Positions 5,541-5,718 of a stretch of DNA of 5,718 nucleotides are shown here, piece by piece. A model generated the notes under the pieces. It saw only the letters and a list, made by a program, of their open reading frames with translations, was not told the DNA's origin and ran no database searches. Each line of letters starts with the position of its first letter. Position 1 is the stretch's first letter. Origin of the DNA: an uncultured Acetatifactor sp. (GTDB taxonomy: Bacteria; Bacillota; Clostridia; Lachnospirales; Lachnospiraceae); assembly GCA_934394515.1 (NCBI GenBank), contig CAKRRU010000135.1:1-5718 (forward strand). Direction: 5' to 3'. Both the position numbers and the translations under genes were made by a program.

Positions 5541-5718
5541 TCCGTAGACCCGGCTGCATATAAGAAACGCTGACATCGCTTCCGCTCGGAAACAGAGCGC
5601 AACGGTACATAAGCGGCCAAAGTACGCCCGCTAAGTACCGGCGTCTGTTTACGGTCAGCTTATTCTTATATGCAACCGGGGCTACTGGGTTACTGAAAAC
5701 TTTAGAACCACAGAATTT

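Larger units (their letters stand above)
5494..5690 (-). ncRNA. Large structured non-coding RNA, class not determined (raiA-motif-like candidate)
   Basis: About 195 nt without a protein gene that folds as nested helices, read on the minus strand. P1 pairs 5685-5663 with 5566-5544: 23 positions, 21 Watson-Crick, one U·G and one mismatch. P2 pairs GCUGAC (5659-5654) with GUCAGC (5574-5569). P3 pairs AAACAGA-CGC (5650-5641) with GCG-C-UCUGUUU (5600-5590), one bulged C. P4 pairs CGGUAC (5640-5635) with GUACCG (5608-5603). P5 pairs AGCGG (5632-5628) with CCGCU (5616-5612), with the 11-nt loop GCGUACUUUGG. The 3' side of the P2/P3 junction has an extra 15 nt, possibly a small UUCC-GAGC-GGAA hairpin (5591-5580). 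The wobble in P1 is retained only on the minus strand, and the palindrome plus U-run downstream (5526-5494) also fits that strand. Ends are approximate. Host, roughly 200-nt size and complexity suit the raiA-motif class; 6S RNA or a mobile-repeat remnant are alternatives. The fold is well supported by pairing; the class is inference. Confidence 0.72.
5406..5718. other. 313-bp region without a protein gene: structured RNA, terminator and promoter
   Basis: No reading frame here looks like a gene on either strand. Reading the minus strand, it holds the edge of an RNA gene promoter region (5718-5691, where a weak TCTAAA -10-like box is visible near 5706-5701 but any -35 would be beyond the window), the nested RNA fold, the palindromic terminator, an ATAAT-ATTAT inverted repeat (5479-5493), and the DUF1015 promoter and ribosome binding site. 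Everything beyond 5690 is too short to interpret. Confidence 0.7.

Noticed and set aside
5503..5690. The inverted-repeat region as a MITE or insertion sequence end
   Set aside because: The pairing is nested over the whole length with several separate helices and asymmetric loops, and I see no target-site duplication or transposase piece; a structured RNA explains it better. A mobile origin is not fully excluded.

Overview
The window looks like a piece of a Firmicutes genome, most likely a gut-type Clostridia (Lachnospiraceae-like). The support is mid-range GC, strong GGAGG-type ribosome binding sites, a lipoprotein signal typical of Gram-positives, and close agreement of all four proteins with families common in that group. 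No species can be named from the sequence alone. All recognised genes are on the minus strand, so the biological order runs from high to low coordinates.

Layout in transcription order. (1) 5718-5494 holds no protein gene. It reads on the minus strand as a highly structured RNA: an approximately 150-nt nested, rod-like fold closed by a 23-position helix, followed by a palindromic hairpin and a U-rich run that looks like its terminator. This is the most interesting part of the window. (2) 5465-5437 is a good vegetative promoter driving a DUF1015-family protein (5405-4164). (3) After a 138-bp AT-rich gap with no visible terminator comes glgB, the 1,4-alpha-glucan (glycogen) branching enzyme (4025-1584), which carries an extra lysine-rich C-terminal tail. 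(4) Six bases after the glgB stop starts an MscS-type mechanosensitive channel (1577-720). Its ribosome binding site lies inside the last codons of glgB, so the two are almost certainly co-transcribed and probably translationally coupled. (5) A 97-bp gap carries a well-formed promoter with two inverted repeats. It drives a BMP-family (PnrA/BmpA-like) substrate-binding lipoprotein, whose 5' two thirds or less is present (622-1); the rest lies beyond the window edge.

Working together: glgB places the middle of the window in glycogen storage, and mscS protects against hypo-osmotic shock. Their tight linkage suggests a shared transcript, with a functional link (carbon storage and osmotic state) being inference only. 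The BMP protein is probably the first gene of a nucleoside-type ABC importer, expressed separately and probably strongly. The DUF1015 protein has no established role I can assert. The structured RNA has its own apparent terminator before the DUF1015 promoter, so it looks like an independent non-coding RNA rather than a leader. By size, host group and complexity the raiA-motif class is a candidate, but I could not verify this.
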